From contig JAKAXP010000128.1 in NCBI GenBank assembly GCA_021816545.1, positions 1 to 6,616 on the forward strand: 6,616 nucleotides of DNA. The letters are read 5' to 3'. The stretch comes from Bacteroidota bacterium. GTDB lineage: Bacteria; Bacteroidota; Bacteroidia; Bacteroidales; VadinHA17. Each line of letters opens with the position of its first letter. Position 1 is the first letter of the stretch. The notes below the pieces were generated by a model that made no database searches, was not told the DNA's origin, and saw only the letters and a list, made by a program, of their open reading frames with translations. Shown here one piece after another: positions 4,626 to 6,616 of this stretch. The position numbers and the translations under genes were made by a program.

Positions 4626-6616
4626 GTTAAAGAACCCGGGACGGATATTATTAGTCCTGCTTTGTTTCCTACTTTCTGCAACGGTGAGATCCCAGTTTGT
4701 GCAGACAGTTACCGTTATGCCACCCTATTCGAATAAGCTTTCGGATTATATAGCAGTCCCGGGTAAAATTCACAGCGTTATAACCCCGGTGACCACAGGC
4801 TTTGACAGGCTGGAATACCCTGTCTTTATCCACGGAGTTATAGCGAGCACAGATGAGTCAGTAATTATCCGTACCAGAACAGACTACAAGCCGGCCTCCC
4901 CTATCCTGATAAAAGGAACACAGGGACCGACCGGTGCCATAATTTTCATGCCATATACGATTACCTACAGCGATATACTGCAGATATTCAATGAGCAGAG
5001 TCTTGAATACATCGGCATAACACGGGAACAGGTAATGCAGCAGGGACTTCCTGAAAACACTTACAGGATTTGTTTCTCCATTTATGATTATGATTCCTCA
5101 CGACCACTTTCAACTGTTCCGGCCTGCAGCAATTTATTCAATGTCTCGTGGGTGGAAGCGCCAATTATAATAACGCCTGCCAACCAGGCCCAGCTGAGCG
5201 AAACTGAAGCAAAAAACATAACTTTCATCTGGACCCGACCTCCAAGCGCACCGGTCAATACCCAGTACAAACTGAAAATCATCGAACTGACCCCTCCTGA
5301 AGGCAACTATCAGGATAAATTACTGTCGGCTGGATATCCTGTGTTCTTTGAAACTACAGTTGTCACAAATACCTACCTCTATTCTTTTGCCAATCCACAG
5401 CTTACCCCGGGAAAAACCTATGCCTTCATGGTTACGGCTGTTGATCCTTCAAACATGACTGCCTTCAGGAACAAGGGCAACAGCGAACCGTTTATATTTT
5501 CCTGCATAAAGGGAGACCAGTCTCCCACCCCTTCAGATTCAGAATTCACTTTCATTATCCCCCGCAGGCTGGCTCAAAGCAAGCCCGACACTGTTGACGT
5601 AAGTGAAAACCAGGATTTTCTTATAAACTGGGCATGGATCAAATCTGTCACAGCGGATTCAGTGGTCCTGGCCGATGCGGAAATGATCGAAAACCTGGGA
5701 ATTGAAAAATATGTGCTTGATATCAAAAGGACAAAGAGCAATAACACCTCTGCAAAAACCTTCAGTTTTTCACAGACTTTTATTAAAGACAGCAACGGAA
5801 ACATTGCGAATAAGCTTCAGATAAGCAAAGATGCAGCAAAAAATGCCGGCTTTGCTGACGGGGATCTGTATACAGCCTCAATCAGGCAGTTTGGCAAAAC
5901 TGATAACCTTACAGGTACCTTTAACAGTCCGGAATTTGTATTCAGGGAACCTGCCGGTCCGCTCATGCAGGATATCTCAGTGCAGGCTGTTTTGAAATAT
6001 AGCTTCAAAGGATTCCCTGAACTGTATCCGGTGGCCGGCACCGATGTGATACTGGAAGCTTTGGTCCCTGTAAATCAGAATGACCCAGGTTCCTCACCGG
6101 TAATTGCAATCAGGAACAGGAATTACAGTAAGGTGGCTTCAATAGCACTTACCACTGATAATGACGGGAAAATCAACTCACAGTTGCCAGTCGCGGTTGA
6201 ATACATTAAAAAGGACACGCTTTTTTGCCGGTTGTTAATAGGCAATCAATACTATGTGGATGATGATTTTGATCTTAAAATAGTTACCTATACTGATCAA
6301 AATGCTTCCCAGGACCCGGCTTCCCAGAATAACGCGCCCGGCACGGGAGAATATTTTATATGGACGGAGGGCAGAAGTTCTTCAGCTGATTTCGGAGAGC
6401 TGGTTGCCAAAACATATGCCTACAGGTTGAATTTAAAGGTACAAAAACGGTTTACCTCCTATTTCGTGAGCCAGGACGGCACAAATGTCACGGTTCAGCA
6501 CAAGGAGAAAACCGAAACCCAGAAGGCATTTGAAAAAATGAAGACCCAGGGGGTCGAAAACACCCTAAATGATACACAGCAGGCAGGTTATTATGAGTCA
6601 GCGATTGTAGCAGTTG
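4609..6616 (+). CDS. large exported TANFOR-like / fibronectin-III-like protein, 3' end outside the window
   Basis: The frame stays open for 669 codons to the right edge with no stop, so it is the N-terminal part of a larger protein. Residues 1-28 are a signal peptide (basic start, core ILLVLLCFLLSA, likely cleavage VRS-Q). Residues about 33-180 match my memory of the Bacteroidetes TANFOR domain: TVTVMPPYSNKLSDY (33-47), a central beta-rich region, then LPENTYRICFSIYDYD and PACSNLF, with C155 and C173 possibly disulphide-bonded. Residues about 183-299 look like a fibronectin-III-like sandwich (ITPANQAQLS, NITFIWTRP with W208, then LTPGKTYAFMVTAVDPS). A further beta-rich segment spans about 305-450. 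Near 458-510, KYSFKGFPELYPVAGTDVILEA followed by TTDNDGK resembles carboxypeptidase-regulatory-like folds; this last reading is tentative. It has no transmembrane helix after the signal. Its function is unknown; a surface or periplasmic scaffold or adhesin working with the upstream barrel is an inference from the 17-nt gene overlap. Confidence 0.85.
   Translation, partial: MPSLSKLKNPGRILLVLLCFLLSATVRSQFVQTVTVMPPYSNKLSDYIAVPGKIHSVITPVTTGFDRLEYPVFIHGVIASTDESVIIRTRTDYKPASPILIKGTQGPTGAIIFMPYTITYSDILQIFNEQSLEYIGITREQVMQQGLPENTYRICFSIYDYDSSRPLSTVPACSNLFNVSWVEAPIIITPANQAQLSETEAKNITFIWTRPPSAPVNTQYKLKIIELTPPEGNYQDKLLSAGYPVFFETTVVTNTYLYSFANPQLTPGKTYAFMVTAVDPSNMTAFRNKGNSEPFIFSCIKGDQSPTPSDSEFTFIIPRRLAQSKPDTVDVSENQDFLINWAWIKSVTADSVVLADAEMIENLGIEKYVLDIKRTKSNNTSAKTFSFSQTFIKDSNGNIANKLQISKDAAKNAGFADGDLYTASIRQFGKTDNLTGTFNSPEFVFREPAGPLMQDISVQAVLKYSFKGFPELYPVAGTDVILEALVPVNQNDPGSSPVIAIRNRNYSKVASIALTTDNDGKINSQLPVAVEYIKKDTLFCRLLIGNQYYVDDDFDLKIVTYTDQNASQDPASQNNAPGTGEYFIWTEGRSSSADFGELVAKTYAYRLNLKVQKRFTSYFVSQDGTNVTVQHKEKTETQKAFEKMKTQGVENTLNDTQQAGYYESAIVAV

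Noticed and set aside
5088..6041. Three minus-strand open frames of 72-76 residues (5088-5306, 5574-5804, 5817-6041)
   Set aside because: All are antisense to the long TANFOR-like coding frame, which has a ribosome binding site, a signal peptide and domain similarity; stop-poor antisense frames are expected there.

Overview
The window looks like chromosomal DNA from a member of the Bacteroidetes, most likely an environmental Bacteroidales or Cytophagales relative. The evidence is a TANFOR/fibronectin-III-like secreted protein of a type I know mainly from this phylum, an outer-membrane barrel protein beside it, Bacteroidetes-style lipoprotein signals, mostly weak ribosome binding sites, and sequences resembling the phylum's TAnnTTTG -7 promoter element. 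No rRNA, tRNA, CRISPR array, insertion sequence or phage gene is visible.

Left part (1-2114, minus strand): a two-gene unit. A lipidated SGNH/GDSL hydrolase is followed after 2 nt by a complete kynureninase (kynU), whose Shine-Dalgarno sequence lies inside the end of the hydrolase gene. At the far left edge, a -7-like box and an ATG hint at another minus-strand gene that leaves the window.

Middle (2115-2918): a 215-bp divergent intergenic region holds a perfect 12-bp dyad resembling an FNR/CRP-family site. It precedes a small plus-strand lipoprotein of 81 aa with two CXXCH haem-binding motifs. After this gene comes a 343-bp non-coding stretch. Its first part holds three tandem hairpins, at least one of them terminator-like. 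Its second part is AT-rich, with 13-bp phased repeats and a 15-nt palindrome that look like regulatory DNA for the downstream operon.

Right part (2919-6616, plus strand): a two-gene operon. The first gene encodes a 568-aa outer-membrane beta-barrel protein with a signal peptide. The second overlaps it by 17 nt, has a strong ribosome binding site, and runs off the right edge after 669 codons. It encodes a large exported protein with an N-terminal TANFOR-like domain and a fibronectin-III-like domain. The overlap suggests the two products are made together and may form a surface or outer-membrane assembly of unknown function. This pair is the most interesting poorly described system in the window.
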